The notes beneath the pieces are model-generated. The model had not been told where the DNA came from and made no database searches. It saw only the letters and a list, made by a program, of their open reading frames with translations. This document shows, piece after piece, positions 7,190 to 16,633 of a stretch of DNA of 64,000 bases. How positions within the stretch are numbered: position 1 is the first letter of the stretch; the number at the start of each line of letters is the position of its first letter. This DNA comes from an uncultured Prevotellaceae bacterium. GTDB taxonomy: Bacteria > Bacteroidota > Bacteroidia > Bacteroidales > Muribaculaceae. The stretch spans positions 62,001 through 126,000 of the forward strand of contig ONKF01000012.1 in the NCBI GenBank assembly GCA_900318335.1, in the 5' to 3' direction. The position numbers were made by a program, and so were the translations under genes.

Positions 7190-10100
7190 TCACCATGAAC
7201 CACCCAAGAGGTAGTCGATTAGGGCAGTAAGGTCGATGATGGTTACGCTGGAGTCGTTGTTGCAGTCAGCAGCGGGATTATCGATGGTTCCGCCACCCAG
7301 CAGCAAGTCAATCAGGGCAGTAGCGTCACTGATGTTCACGTTGCCGTCGCCGTTCACGTCACCACGAGTCACGGTGGGCTTGCTGATGACAACACCTTGA
7401 TTGAAGATCGTATTGCCGTTGGTTCCGACCACGGTGCCGTCACTATTGAAGTAGGCTCCAGCAGGCTCTGTGATTGTCAGGCCATCGTTGAGTGTGGGCT
7501 GCATACGAATGATCGAAGCGTTGGTCTGACCTATAGCAGTCAGTTTGGTGTCGGCTCCACTCATAATCAGTCGGCATGTATTAGAGCCACCGTAAATGCC
7601 ATAATACTTACCGTGGAACAGGGCTTGGACACCGCCGCTGATGGTCAGCGTTCTGCCAGTAGTTACCGAGCATCCATAGTAGGTATCACCCAAGCAATTG
7701 AGCCTACCAGTACCCGAGATGGAAACCGATTCCTTGACACTGAGAGGGGTATTGTTGCCGGTTGTGGTGATTGTATTAGTTCCAGTAACGGTGATCTTCA
7801 AGCCACTGATTGAGTTCTTGATGTTATCGGTGCTGTTGCTGGTTATGGTCGCATTACTCAGTTTCAGCGTGCTGGTGCTCGGAGTGTAAGTCACTGTACC
7901 ATCCACACCATCGATAAACGACAGGTTGCTGTAGTTCACGCTGTTGACCTGAACACCATTGATCCACAGATTGTAGTGCGTGGAATTATCCTCGATGTAA
8001 ACGTTGGATACTGTTATCGGGCCAACATCGGTCGCTTCCAGTTGCACATAAGCCGAACCGCTATTGATCGTCTGCGACGAGGTCACGCGGCTGAACCGGT
8101 CGGAACCGTTGAAAGTGTAGTTCCAAGGCCCTGAGGCTGTATAGGTGAGTGTTTGGCTGTCACCTGTCACACTCTTGAGATAGTTCTTGTTAGGGCCGTA
8201 GAATATGTAGGGCGACACATCGGTCTTGCGCCTGAAGCGATAGACGGTACCCACCGTGCCCTTGAGCAACATGCCTGTATTGCCCTTGATGCCCACGTCG
8301 TTGCTCAGTTTCTTCAAGACCAGCGAACGGGTCGCCAAGTCAAACTGCTCAGCGGTATGGAACTCTCCGGTGGCGGGCAGCAGCACGCTGTCATCGACAG
8401 GAACCGAGATGGGGGTCCATTGGGTGGTAGGCTTGACCCAGGGCAGCAGCTTTGTGGGCGCTGTAGTGGGATAGTTCGAATAGGTGCTGGTCTTCAGCTT
8501 GGAGTAGAAGTCGTAGAATTGGTTCAGAGGCACGTAGCAGATGAAGCCTTCGGCGTTGTTCGGGAAGAAATCCCTGCCAAACGTGGTGGTCTCGGTTCTG
8601 CTGATGAAGATGCTCGACAGTCCAGTGCAATTGGTAAAAGCTCCCGCCTCGATGGTGGCCAGCGTCGCTGGCATCGTGAGTTCTCCAGTGAGCTTTGAGC
8701 AGGCATAGAAGGCCTGCTGCCCGATAAATTCCAGTCGGCTGCCCATGTTGATGGAGTTGAGCTTGTCACAGAAGTAGAACGCATCTCTGCCAATGCTGAC
8801 CGGGTTGGGGATATTCACCGTCGTCAAGTTGAAACAGTAATAAAAGGCATTCTCGCCGATCTTCTTGATGCACTTGCCACCATAGACTGCAGTCAGGTTG
8901 GTGGCCGAGAATGCTTTGTCCTCGATCTCGGTGATGGCGTAGTTATCGACAGTGGTCTTGTAATACCTGATCGGGATGTTGATCGTGCTCGGGTTGGACA
9001 TTTCACCCCTGACGATTTTCACCTGGCCATTGAACGTTAGCGTGCTGGCCAGCGCGTCGGTATAGGTGCCCACGCTGGTAACGGTGTAGTACAACGTCGT
9101 GTTGCCCGAATCGTCGGCCTGTTCAAAGTCGAAGGCATAGCCGTTGATGGTGGCAAAGGCACTGCTCCACACGCTGTTCTGTGAGTAGGCCGAGATATTG
9201 TTGAACGGCACGCTCAGCACACAGTCGCTGCCGATGCCCGAGAAGTTCATGCCCGAGGGCGGAGCGGGTCTATTGAACATGAGCTTACGCAGTGAGGTCA
9301 TGTTGTAGAACGCATAGCCTGAAACCGAATTAGCCGAGCTGGGGATGCGCAACTCCTCCAGCGTCGTGTTGTAAAAGGCGTAATCGCCAATCGTCCTGAC
9401 ACCATAGGGGATCTTGAGATAGGTCGACTTGTTGCAGCCGGCAAAGCACCACGGCTTGATGGTCCTGGGCGTGCCATAGAAGCCACCGTTGCCCACCCTG
9501 GTGTTGGCGGCGCCCACCTGATAGATGGTTTCATAGTTCTCGCTGCACAGCCAGCCGGCAAAGCTCTCAAAGATGGTGTTACTGGAACTTACATTAATAT
9601 TCTCAAGGTTGCTGCACTGGGCAAAGGCACCGTCGCCATACGTTGTCAACGACTGCGGGATGTAGACCCAGGATACAGCGGTGTTGGCAAAGCAGCGCGT
9701 ACCCAGTTTCTGTGTGCCATAGTTCTCGGTATCTTTGAGGTACAGGTTGACGGTGGCCAGGTTGGTACAATTGTAGAAAGCGAAGTTGCCGATATTCTCG
9801 GCCGAGATATTGACCTCGGTCAATGCCTGGCAGCTGTTGAAGGCATAAGCGCCCACCTCCTTGAGCCTGAAGTAAGAGCCCAGATCGCTACGCCCGATCT
9901 TCCGCAAGGTCGAGTGATTATAGGCGGCATAGGGGGCTATCTCGGTCCAGTTGCAGAAGATGTACGACCCGCCGCCGTAGGTGCTGTTGGTATAGTCGTG
10001 GGCCGAAGAGACCATGGGCAGATAGGTCACCCCCGACTGGATGCCCACCAGCGTGACGTTGACGTTGTTGGTCGTTGTCGCGGGACTCGTAATCACATAG

Positions 10101-10696
10101 CACAGGCCGTTCTCAACAAAGTCGTTGGCCTTGATGCCAGTATAGGAGATCGTGCCGTTGCTGTCGGCAGCCTTCCAGGCGGTGACGTCGTTGTAACTGC
10201 TGACGTTGGGTTGCATCGCCGTGAAGATATCGCATGTCTTCATGCCCGACAAGGCATAAGCCGACAGCGTGGGCGGCGTCGGTGCTGCCACGCCCATCTG
10301 GATCATCGACGAGCAATTCTGGAAGGCATAGTTGTAGATGTGCGTCAGCGTGCTGGGCAGATAGACATACTTCAGGTTGGTACAGCCAGCAAAGGCATAG
10401 GAGGAGATTTCCTCCACGCCCCAGCCCAGGCGCACACTCTGCAGTGTGGTCACGTTCTTGAAGGCCTCACTGTCGATCGAGGTCACGCGATACTCCCTGC
10501 CGTTGTAGGTCACACGACCGGGAATCGTGATGTCGGTCAAGCCGTCATAGCCACCATAATAGGGGCTATCGCGCACCCAACAGGTGCCGTCGTCGGCTTG
10601 TTCATCGGGCTGATAATAGATATCGCCCACCTTGAAATAAGCACTGGCATACATTGAGACCAATGCAAACATGAGGGTTAGTAAAATCTTTTTCAT
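7190..10696 (-). CDS. BspA-like LRR_5 surface protein with C-terminal dockerin-like repeats
   Basis: The 1168-residue protein has a signal peptide (MKKILLTLMFALVSMYASA). Residues of roughly 50-760 are LRR_5/BspA-type repeats with cores like YAFAGCTNLKYVYLPSTL. From about 770 it changes to a beta-rich region (WTPISVPVDDSV, later LWINGVQVNSVNYSN and a Ser/Thr/Asn-rich part) that resembles a carbohydrate-binding or beta-helix module. The last 60 residues hold two dockerin-type calcium loops (GDVNGDGNVNISD and AADCNNDSSVTIID), ending in LIDYLLGGSW. BspA-like proteins bind host proteins, mucins or other cells; the ligand here is unknown. No lipobox and no type IX C-terminal domain are seen, so surface attachment may depend on the dockerin-like tail. 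Confidence 0.88.
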   Translation of the reverse strand: MKKILLTLMFALVSMYASAYFKVGDIYYQPDEQADDGTCWVRDSPYYGGYDGLTDITIPGRVTYNGREYRVTSIDSEAFKNVTTLQSVRLGWGVEEISSYAFAGCTNLKYVYLPSTLTHIYNYAFQNCSSMIQMGVAAPTPPTLSAYALSGMKTCDIFTAMQPNVSSYNDVTAWKAADSNGTISYTGIKANDFVENGLCYVITSPATTTNNVNVTLVGIQSGVTYLPMVSSAHDYTNSTYGGGSYIFCNWTEIAPYAAYNHSTLRKIGRSDLGSYFRLKEVGAYAFNSCQALTEVNISAENIGNFAFYNCTNLATVNLYLKDTENYGTQKLGTRCFANTAVSWVYIPQSLTTYGDGAFAQCSNLENINVSSSNTIFESFAGWLCSENYETIYQVGAANTRVGNGGFYGTPRTIKPWCFAGCNKSTYLKIPYGVRTIGDYAFYNTTLEELRIPSSANSVSGYAFYNMTSLRKLMFNRPAPPSGMNFSGIGSDCVLSVPFNNISAYSQNSVWSSAFATINGYAFDFEQADDSGNTTLYYTVTSVGTYTDALASTLTFNGQVKIVRGEMSNPSTINIPIRYYKTTVDNYAITEIEDKAFSATNLTAVYGGKCIKKIGENAFYYCFNLTTVNIPNPVSIGRDAFYFCDKLNSINMGSRLEFIGQQAFYACSKLTGELTMPATLATIEAGAFTNCTGLSSIFISRTETTTFGRDFFPNNAEGFICYVPLNQFYDFYSKLKTSTYSNYPTTAPTKLLPWVKPTTQWTPISVPVDDSVLLPATGEFHTAEQFDLATRSLVLKKLSNDVGIKGNTGMLLKGTVGTVYRFRRKTDVSPYIFYGPNKNYLKSVTGDSQTLTYTASGPWNYTFNGSDRFSRVTSSQTINSGSAYVQLEATDVGPITVSNVYIEDNSTHYNLWINGVQVNSVNYSNLSFIDGVDGTVTYTPSTSTLKLSNATITSNSTDNIKNSISGLKITVTGTNTITTTGNNTPLSVKESVSISGTGRLNCLGDTYYGCSVTTGRTLTISGGVQALFHGKYYGIYGGSNTCRLIMSGADTKLTAIGQTNASIIRMQPTLNDGLTITEPAGAYFNSDGTVVGTNGNTIFNQGVVISKPTVTRGDVNGDGNVNISDATALIDLLLGGGTIDNPAADCNNDSSVTIIDLTALIDYLLGGSW

Positions 10697-10740
10697 AATT
10701 TTATCATTTTAAGATTAGTAATTATCGTTCTTCAATACTG

Positions 10741-10748
10741 CAAATATA
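10741..10748 (-). promoter_or_regulatory. Bacteroidota -7 element (TATATTTG)
   Basis: TATATTTG on the minus strand, 44 bp upstream of the ATG of the 1168-residue LRR protein gene. A -33 element is not evident in the AT-rich stretch above it. Confidence 0.65.
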
Positions 10749-10894
10749 CGGTCTTTTTTCTAAAAAAACTATATATTTTCGCCCAAAATGCTTCATATTT
10801 TTTACCGAAACAACAAAAACATGACATTTTCATGCCATGTAATGTGTTATTTATACAAAAACGATAAAATATTACATAATCGCTAATGATAGTT

Positions 10895-12505
10895 TCACCA
10901 GCTGCCACCCAACAGATAGTCAATGAGGATGGTTACGTCACTGATATTGGGCGTTCCGTCTTCATCACAGTCGGCGGCAATCATATCGATGTCCGTGGAA
11001 CTGCCACCCAACAGGTAATCGATGAGGACAGTGACATCGGTTATTGTCACATGGCCATCGCCGTCCACGTCGCCGCGCTCGTGGGCATTGGGGTCGAAGC
11101 CAAGCTGGCTGTCCATCCAGGCGATGCGGTCACTGAGCCAGTTCTTGAGGTAATCCACCTCATCTTTATAGTTGTCGGCAATATAGTAATTGGGCCAGAC
11201 ATACTCGCCCCAACGTGGCCAAGCCATGCTGTTGCGGCGTTCGGCGCCATGTGAGGTCAGCACCGAGGCCAGCGAGTCCACTGTCGCCATGAGGCGGTCC
11301 TCGCGCAGGTTAGCACGGCGATACTGTGCCCAACGGGCCTTGAGGGCAGCGGTGTACTCAGGATTGGTATTTAGCTTATACCACCAGAAAGGAATCAGCT
11401 GCGGATCGCCCTCGTTGTAGAGGTTGCTGTTGTTCTTGTACATCCACGTGTCGGTGCGCCACCCCTGATAATAATCGGCGTTACCGTAGGCCAGGTTCAT
11501 GTCCCACACCACCATCTTGAAGCGAGCGTCCTCACTGTCACGGCGCTTAAAGAACTTGCCGCTCAGGCGGTAGCCATCCACATTGTGCCCCAGTTCCATG
11601 GCAATCTGGTAGTCAATGAAATTCTCCTCATCCAGGTACTCCTGATAATTGGCGGTGCCAGTGGGCCTGTAATTCCACAAGGCGGTTTCCATCTCGTCAA
11701 TCCGCCCGGTGATATAGCTCACCTGTTCCGAGGTCAATTCCTCATAATCGGGTGACTTATACTGGAAATGGATATAAGCATCGCTATAGCTCTTTCCCAT
11801 GCTGCTCACGGGATGATACTTGGAGGTATAAGTCACCTCGCCATCGATGCGGTTCACCTCCATGATGTAGCCGCCGGTGATGGTGTCGCCCTCCAAACCC
11901 GGGTCGGGCAGGTTGAGGCGGTGCTTGCCCTTGCTGACCACCTCGGTGAGAATGTACACACCATAGTAGGTGCCATCGAGGAACATCTCGCAGTAACGTC
12001 CCTGGGGAGTGTATTCCATCCACGGACGTGACACCTCAAAGGCCAGCAGGTCACGCATCATGCTCTTGTCGGAATAGGGGGCGAGCAGGGCCCAATTATT
12101 GTCCTTGCCCATACCCAGGATTTTCACCTTCTGTTTGGTGCCGCCATCCTCCAGGGGCTTGTCGATAGGACGGAAAGAATAGGGTTTCTTATCGCTTATA
12201 TTGAATGACGAGCTGCCACGGTAGCGAATGGCGATATAACCCTCGTAGTCAATAGTCTGACCCGGGTGGGCAATGGTATCGGCATAGTTGAGCTGACCGT
12301 CGCCATTGTGGATTATCTTCATGCGGCCCGTGATACGCTCTTCGCGGTCAATGTATTGGCCATCGACATCTATCCAAACAATGGGCAGATTGGTCGATGT
12401 GAGTTGCACTTCCTCGTTGTCTGGCGGATAGTTCCACCAGCCCCATGCGTGTGCGGTTCCCGACAAAGTCAATACCGTAACCGCCAGTAATAACAGTCTT
12501 TTCAT
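10895..12505 (-). CDS. CotH kinase-family secreted protein with C-terminal dockerin-like repeats
   Basis: The 536-residue protein has a signal peptide (MKRLLLLAVTVLTLSGTAHA), then a beta-rich N-terminal segment up to about residue 90. A CotH domain follows: IAIRYRGSSSFNISDKKPYSFR, KVKILGMGKDNNWALLAPYSDKSMMRD split across strands, then GTYYGVYILTEVV and a late MVVWDMNLAYGNADYY. CotH proteins are atypical kinases best known from Bacillus spore coats; in Bacteroidales they are secreted and largely uncharacterised. The last 60 residues hold two dockerin-type loops (GDVDGDGHVTITD and ADCDEDGTPNISD), each ending in IDYLLGGS. The two loop copies share the exact 14-mer CTGCCACCCAACAG at DNA level, a sign of recent internal duplication. 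Confidence 0.85.
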   Translation of the reverse strand: MKRLLLLAVTVLTLSGTAHAWGWWNYPPDNEEVQLTSTNLPIVWIDVDGQYIDREERITGRMKIIHNGDGQLNYADTIAHPGQTIDYEGYIAIRYRGSSSFNISDKKPYSFRPIDKPLEDGGTKQKVKILGMGKDNNWALLAPYSDKSMMRDLLAFEVSRPWMEYTPQGRYCEMFLDGTYYGVYILTEVVSKGKHRLNLPDPGLEGDTITGGYIMEVNRIDGEVTYTSKYHPVSSMGKSYSDAYIHFQYKSPDYEELTSEQVSYITGRIDEMETALWNYRPTGTANYQEYLDEENFIDYQIAMELGHNVDGYRLSGKFFKRRDSEDARFKMVVWDMNLAYGNADYYQGWRTDTWMYKNNSNLYNEGDPQLIPFWWYKLNTNPEYTAALKARWAQYRRANLREDRLMATVDSLASVLTSHGAERRNSMAWPRWGEYVWPNYYIADNYKDEVDYLKNWLSDRIAWMDSQLGFDPNAHERGDVDGDGHVTITDVTVLIDYLLGGSSTDIDMIAADCDEDGTPNISDVTILIDYLLGGSW

Positions 12506-12536
12506 TTGTTTCTATAATTGATATTGGTAGTCGGTG

Positions 12537-12544
12537 CAAAGATA
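12537..12544 (-). promoter_or_regulatory. Bacteroidota -7 element (TATCTTTG)
   Basis: TATCTTTG on the minus strand, 31 bp upstream of the CotH gene ATG. It separates that gene from the xerD operon that ends at 12601. Confidence 0.65.
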
Positions 12545-12600
12545 CAAAAATCTTTTTATGCCTGACGCTATGGGTGAAAAGTTTGATGCCTTCTTGTGCC

Positions 12601-13536
12601 CTAATTGCCGTCATGCTGATGATTACGGGGATGGTACTTGAGAATCTCGTCGCGCAAGCGGGTGCGGTCGATGTGGACATAAATCTCGGTGGTGGTGATG
12701 CTCTCGTGGCCGAGCATCTGCTGAATGGCACGCAGATTGGCGCCCCCCTCGAGCAGATGGGTGGCAAAACTGTGGCGCAAGGTGTGGGGACTGATGACCT
12801 TGCGGATACCCGCCAACTCACACAGCTGCTTGACGATGTGGAAAATCATCTGGCGTGTGAGCATCGCCCCACGGCGGTTCAAGAACAGGATATCCTCGCT
12901 CCCCTTTTTGGCTACCTGACGTGAACGGGTCTGCTCCAAGTAGAGGCCAATTTGCTCGATGGCGACAGGCGATATGGGCACCAGGCGCTGCTTGTTGCCC
13001 TTGCCCTGAACGACGACATAGCGCTCCTCCATGTAGAGTTGAGAAAGCTTGAGCGACACCAGTTCGCTCACGCGCAATCCACAGCCGTACAGGGTCTCGA
13101 TGATGGCACGGTTGCGCTGTCCCTCGGGCTTGGACATATCAATACAGTCAATCATGGCATCAATCTCGGCGATGGTAAGCACTTCGGGCAGATGGCGTCC
13201 TATCTTGGGCGTGGGCAGCAACTCGGTGGGGTCGGTATCCATGTATCCCTCCAGGCGCAGGAACTTATAGAAACCTTTCACGCCACTGATGATGCGTGCC
13301 TGGGAGCGCGGCTGGATACCCACATCCAGTAGCGTGCAGACAAAACGCTCCAGGTCATCGGTCGTGGCATGCTCGATGCCGATGCCCGAATCGGCAAGGT
13401 AGCGGGTGAGTTTGTCCACGTCATCACTGTAGGCCTGGGCTGTGTTCTGGCTCATGCCTTTCTCGAGGGTGAGGTAGGCCAGAAAACGCTTCTTCACATC
13501 GGCTATGTCGGTAATGTCACGCATGATTGGCTTCAA
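12601..13536 (-). CDS. xerD: Tyrosine recombinase XerD
   Basis: The 311-residue protein is a complete tyrosine recombinase of XerC/XerD length. The N-terminal SAM-like core-binding domain covers about residues 12-100. The catalytic domain carries all expected residues: Arg155 (GCGLRVSEL), Lys179 (VQGKGNK), His251 and Arg254 (HTLRHSFATH), His277 (LGHESI) and Tyr286 (TTTEIYVHI). It probably resolves chromosome dimers at dif with a partner XerC that is not in this window. Translation could start at Met1 or Met5; Met1 overlaps the upstream hydrolase stop by 4 bp, which favours it. It is the last gene of a four-gene operon headed by a WYL regulator, an unusual setting for xerD. No integrase-type context is visible. 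Confidence 0.9.
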   Translation of the reverse strand: MKPIMRDITDIADVKKRFLAYLTLEKGMSQNTAQAYSDDVDKLTRYLADSGIGIEHATTDDLERFVCTLLDVGIQPRSQARIISGVKGFYKFLRLEGYMDTDPTELLPTPKIGRHLPEVLTIAEIDAMIDCIDMSKPEGQRNRAIIETLYGCGLRVSELVSLKLSQLYMEERYVVVQGKGNKQRLVPISPVAIEQIGLYLEQTRSRQVAKKGSEDILFLNRRGAMLTRQMIFHIVKQLCELAGIRKVISPHTLRHSFATHLLEGGANLRAIQQMLGHESITTTEIYVHIDRTRLRDEILKYHPRNHQHDGN

Positions 13537-15119
13537 GGGGTTAAGAACTTGCCGTGAATCGTGTCGGTCAACAAGGGGTCAAAGCCATCGCTGACGGCCA
13601 CCGTCACGCCGTCACCATCGAGGGACATCCACAAGCGGCGGTTGTCGCCACCGTCGAGCCAATCGGCACGCATGGCAAGGGTATCGCCCCGCCAGCCATA
13701 AGCCGCAATTGTGGTGAACGGGCGATGGAGGTTGATGAATTGCTCGAGACTCTCCATGAGATAGATGACACGCTCGTCACCTGTAGTGTATTTCCATTCT
13801 CCGCAGGTGGCCACAAAGCGCAGGGGACCTCTATAGTCGTTCATGGTGAAAATGCGTTCATTGCCCCTGCGGTTCACCTCGATGGTGCTTATGCCCATGG
13901 GATTGTCATCAAGGGTGATGGTCCTGTTCAACAGGCGCTGCTCGATGGGACAGGTGGCCTCGCCACGGGGCATAATTGCCATAATAGAATCACACGCGGG
14001 GAGGGCCTCGGGCAGTTCTCCACTCACGAGAGGCACAACCAGATGGTCATAGAACGCATTGAGCTCATTGCCATAGTCCTTGGCCCTGCCGTTAACGACG
14101 ATCACCAGTTCGCACTTGGGCACGACATAGATGAGTTGGCCGCCATAGCCGGCGGCAAAGAACGCCTCGGCTCGCGGTTTGAGGATGGTCTTGGTCTGGT
14201 AGCCATAACCCGAGTACCAGTCGGAATTATTGTATCCGGTAAACCATGAGATGACATAATCACGTGCCTGGATAAGCCAACGCTTGACTTTCTGGAAAAA
14301 TGACAACTCAAGCTTGACATCAAATGTGATGTGGCGCTTAGTCATTTCTTTAATCCACTGCTCGCTCACCAACTGCCTGCCGTTCCACTGGCCGCCTTGC
14401 AGCATGAGTTGGCCTAATTTGGCCTCGCTCTCGGCCTGCAACCGCAGTCCCCATCCGCCGACCTCTGCTCCATCGGGCGCCAATTCCCAATCGACATCAG
14501 TGATGTGCATGGGCGTGAAAATGCGCTCCTGCACATATTCCAACAACGACTTGCCAGTCAAGCGACAGACAATCATCGCCAGGGCATGGGATACCATCGA
14601 GTCATAATAGAATTTTTTACCCACCCCCTTGAAATCACCTTGGAACCATTCGGCCAACCAGTCGCCCCGGCTCATGTACAGGCCGAAGTCCTCCTTGCGG
14701 CCCGCCGACATCATGAGCATGTTCCTGATCGTCAGGCTGTCAAGTGCTGGAGATAACGTTGCGGGCATTTTGTCACGCAGGAATTTAGAGACCTTGTCAT
14801 CAATCGTGAGCAATCCGTCCTGCACGGCAAGGCCCACCGCAAGCCCCGTCACCGTCTTGCTGGCACTGTGCAGGATGTGCTTGTCGGTTGCCTTATAAGG
14901 TGAAGCGTGCAGCTCACTGATAACCTTGCCATGACGCAGTATCATCACGTGATGCAAATCAATGTCCGGGTCAGTGCCCAACACATGGTAAAGATTGTTG
15001 ATCAGCACCGGGTTGACCCCCTCGGCCTCGGGAGTGGAGCGCGGCAGGTCACCCACCTGCCCCTTCATGGTCAGGCAGGCCAGCATTATCAGGCAGATGG
15101 AGGTCAAGTATCTGGTCAT
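13533..15119 (-). CDS. Secreted serine hydrolase, beta-lactamase (class C) fold, copy 1
   Basis: The 528-residue protein has a signal peptide ending at KGQ and then a region shared with its neighbour (VGDLPRSTPEAEGV). The catalytic S-x-x-K is Ser85-Lys88 in HSASKTVTGLA, and a Tyr motif occurs in KKFYYDSMVSHAL. The beta-lactamase-fold part is followed by a roughly 150-residue C-terminal beta domain. Relatives include esterases, D-aminopeptidases and peptidoglycan hydrolases, so beta-lactam hydrolysis is not implied. It is a tandem paralogue of the next gene, and both of its junctions are 4-bp ATGA overlaps. Confidence 0.82.
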   Translation of the reverse strand: MTRYLTSICLIMLACLTMKGQVGDLPRSTPEAEGVNPVLINNLYHVLGTDPDIDLHHVMILRHGKVISELHASPYKATDKHILHSASKTVTGLAVGLAVQDGLLTIDDKVSKFLRDKMPATLSPALDSLTIRNMLMMSAGRKEDFGLYMSRGDWLAEWFQGDFKGVGKKFYYDSMVSHALAMIVCRLTGKSLLEYVQERIFTPMHITDVDWELAPDGAEVGGWGLRLQAESEAKLGQLMLQGGQWNGRQLVSEQWIKEMTKRHITFDVKLELSFFQKVKRWLIQARDYVISWFTGYNNSDWYSGYGYQTKTILKPRAEAFFAAGYGGQLIYVVPKCELVIVVNGRAKDYGNELNAFYDHLVVPLVSGELPEALPACDSIMAIMPRGEATCPIEQRLLNRTITLDDNPMGISTIEVNRRGNERIFTMNDYRGPLRFVATCGEWKYTTGDERVIYLMESLEQFINLHRPFTTIAAYGWRGDTLAMRADWLDGGDNRRLWMSLDGDGVTVAVSDGFDPLLTDTIHGKFLTP

Positions 15120-16627
15120 CGGATGGTGAATTGAACAGTTTCGGGTTTCGTATTGGGATAGGTGTCCCGCAAGGTGACTTGCTGCTGAGCGAGGTCAATC
15201 ACAAGGGTCATGCCGCTAATCCAATCCACATAATGGACACGCACCTCGAGCGTCGTCCCCGATGTCCAAGCACAAGCGGCGGCAGCCTCAAAACCATGCT
15301 TGAAACCCTGCATCCGGTTAATCGCATGAATCGAATAGTAAGGATAGCCGTTCAACATGCTGTAACGCCATTCCCGATAACCCATAGCCAATGTCTCCTC
15401 GACGCCGTCATTGTAGGCGAGGCGCAAACTGCCGTCATCCACCGTGACTTGGCTCAAGCCGTAACGGTTATTCGACAAGTTGAGCACATGGCCCATGATG
15501 CCCTTGGCCTTGTTACTGCTGCGCTTGCCTCGAGGCATCGGCAACATGGCCGTTGCACACAGTTTTTCCAAGCGCTGTTGCAGTTTCTTCTCGGGAGCCA
15601 GTGGCGCTTCCTTCATGCCAGGCATCAACTGATTCCAGATGCAAGCCAATTCCTCGTGACCAAAGAGTTTCATGCCCAGGATGACCACGACAAGGTCCTC
15701 CTGGGGAACGACTACGGTATATTGCCCCATGGCACCATCGGCACGGAAGGAGCCGGGCCACTTGCTCTGCCACACCTGATAGCCGTAGCCCTGATTGCCG
15801 TCGGTGGGCGGCACGGTCTCCTTGGCACCACCGTCAATGAGACGTGAGCAGGCTTGTTCCACATAGTCGGCGCTGACGAGTTGCTGGCCATTCCAGTTGC
15901 CCTTATTGAGCAACAACAGGCCCAACTTGGCCATCGTCTCGGCCTGGACGCGCAGTCCCCAACCGCCCGTGTTGATGCCGTCGGGACTGGTTTCCCAATC
16001 GGCAACACTGATATTCATAGGACCGAAGAGTTTCTTCTGGAGGTATTCCAGCATGGTGAATCCCGTCACACGCTGCACAATGGCACTGAGCATAAAGGTG
16101 CACATCGAGTCATACTGGAACAACGTGCCAGGCACTGCATCGACAGGCTTCGCAAACCAGTCCCTGACCCAATCCGTGCTGTTGTTACGCATCGTCCAGT
16201 CAGGTGCCACACCCGAAGCCATCATCAGCAGGTCGCGTACCGTCATGGCCGCCATATTATCGCTGACTCGGTCCGAACGCTTGTCGGGGAAGAAAGTCAT
16301 CACACGGTCGGTAAGCCGCAGTAGGTTGTCATCGATGGCAAGGCCCACGGCCAGCGAGGTGAAGGTTTTACTTGCCGAGTAAAGCGTGTGGCTGTCCTGA
16401 GCTCGGAAGGGCGCGGGATGCAACTCGGCAATCACCTTGCCATGGCGCATGACCATCACGTGGTGGATATCGCACTCGGGCAATGCCATCAGCGAGTCCA
16501 TCATGTCGATAACCGCCTGGGTGCTAACACCCTCTTGGGCTGGCGTGCTGCGGGGCAGGTCCCCGACTTGTGCCGCCAACAACAGCGGCAACAGCGCCAA
16601 TAATATGAAAATACGATGTCTCATCAT
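15116..16627 (-). CDS. Secreted serine hydrolase, beta-lactamase (class C) fold, copy 2
   Basis: The 503-residue protein is organised like copy 1: signal peptide ending LLLAAQ, shared VGDLPRSTPAQEGV, catalytic Ser84-Lys87 in YSASKTFTSLA, Tyr region QYDSMCTFML, and a C-terminal beta domain. The shared leader and common architecture point to tandem duplication, but the two proteins have diverged widely in sequence, so the duplication is old or the roles differ. It follows the WYL regulator by 6 bp and overlaps copy 1 by 4 bp. With NamZ and the symporter nearby, action on peptidoglycan fragments is a reasonable inference. Confidence 0.82.
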   Translation of the reverse strand: MMRHRIFILLALLPLLLAAQVGDLPRSTPAQEGVSTQAVIDMMDSLMALPECDIHHVMVMRHGKVIAELHPAPFRAQDSHTLYSASKTFTSLAVGLAIDDNLLRLTDRVMTFFPDKRSDRVSDNMAAMTVRDLLMMASGVAPDWTMRNNSTDWVRDWFAKPVDAVPGTLFQYDSMCTFMLSAIVQRVTGFTMLEYLQKKLFGPMNISVADWETSPDGINTGGWGLRVQAETMAKLGLLLLNKGNWNGQQLVSADYVEQACSRLIDGGAKETVPPTDGNQGYGYQVWQSKWPGSFRADGAMGQYTVVVPQEDLVVVILGMKLFGHEELACIWNQLMPGMKEAPLAPEKKLQQRLEKLCATAMLPMPRGKRSSNKAKGIMGHVLNLSNNRYGLSQVTVDDGSLRLAYNDGVEETLAMGYREWRYSMLNGYPYYSIHAINRMQGFKHGFEAAAACAWTSGTTLEVRVHYVDWISGMTLVIDLAQQQVTLRDTYPNTKPETVQFTIR

Positions 16628-16633
16628 TAAAGC

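Noticed and set aside
12601-13536. Integrase of a mobile element
   Set aside because: Length and motifs fit housekeeping XerD, and there are no attachment repeats, tRNA, or mobilisation genes around it.
13533-16627. Beta-lactam resistance genes
   Set aside because: The S-x-x-K motif is shared by many esterases and peptidases. The long C-terminal domains and the absence of a class C YAN motif argue against true beta-lactamases.
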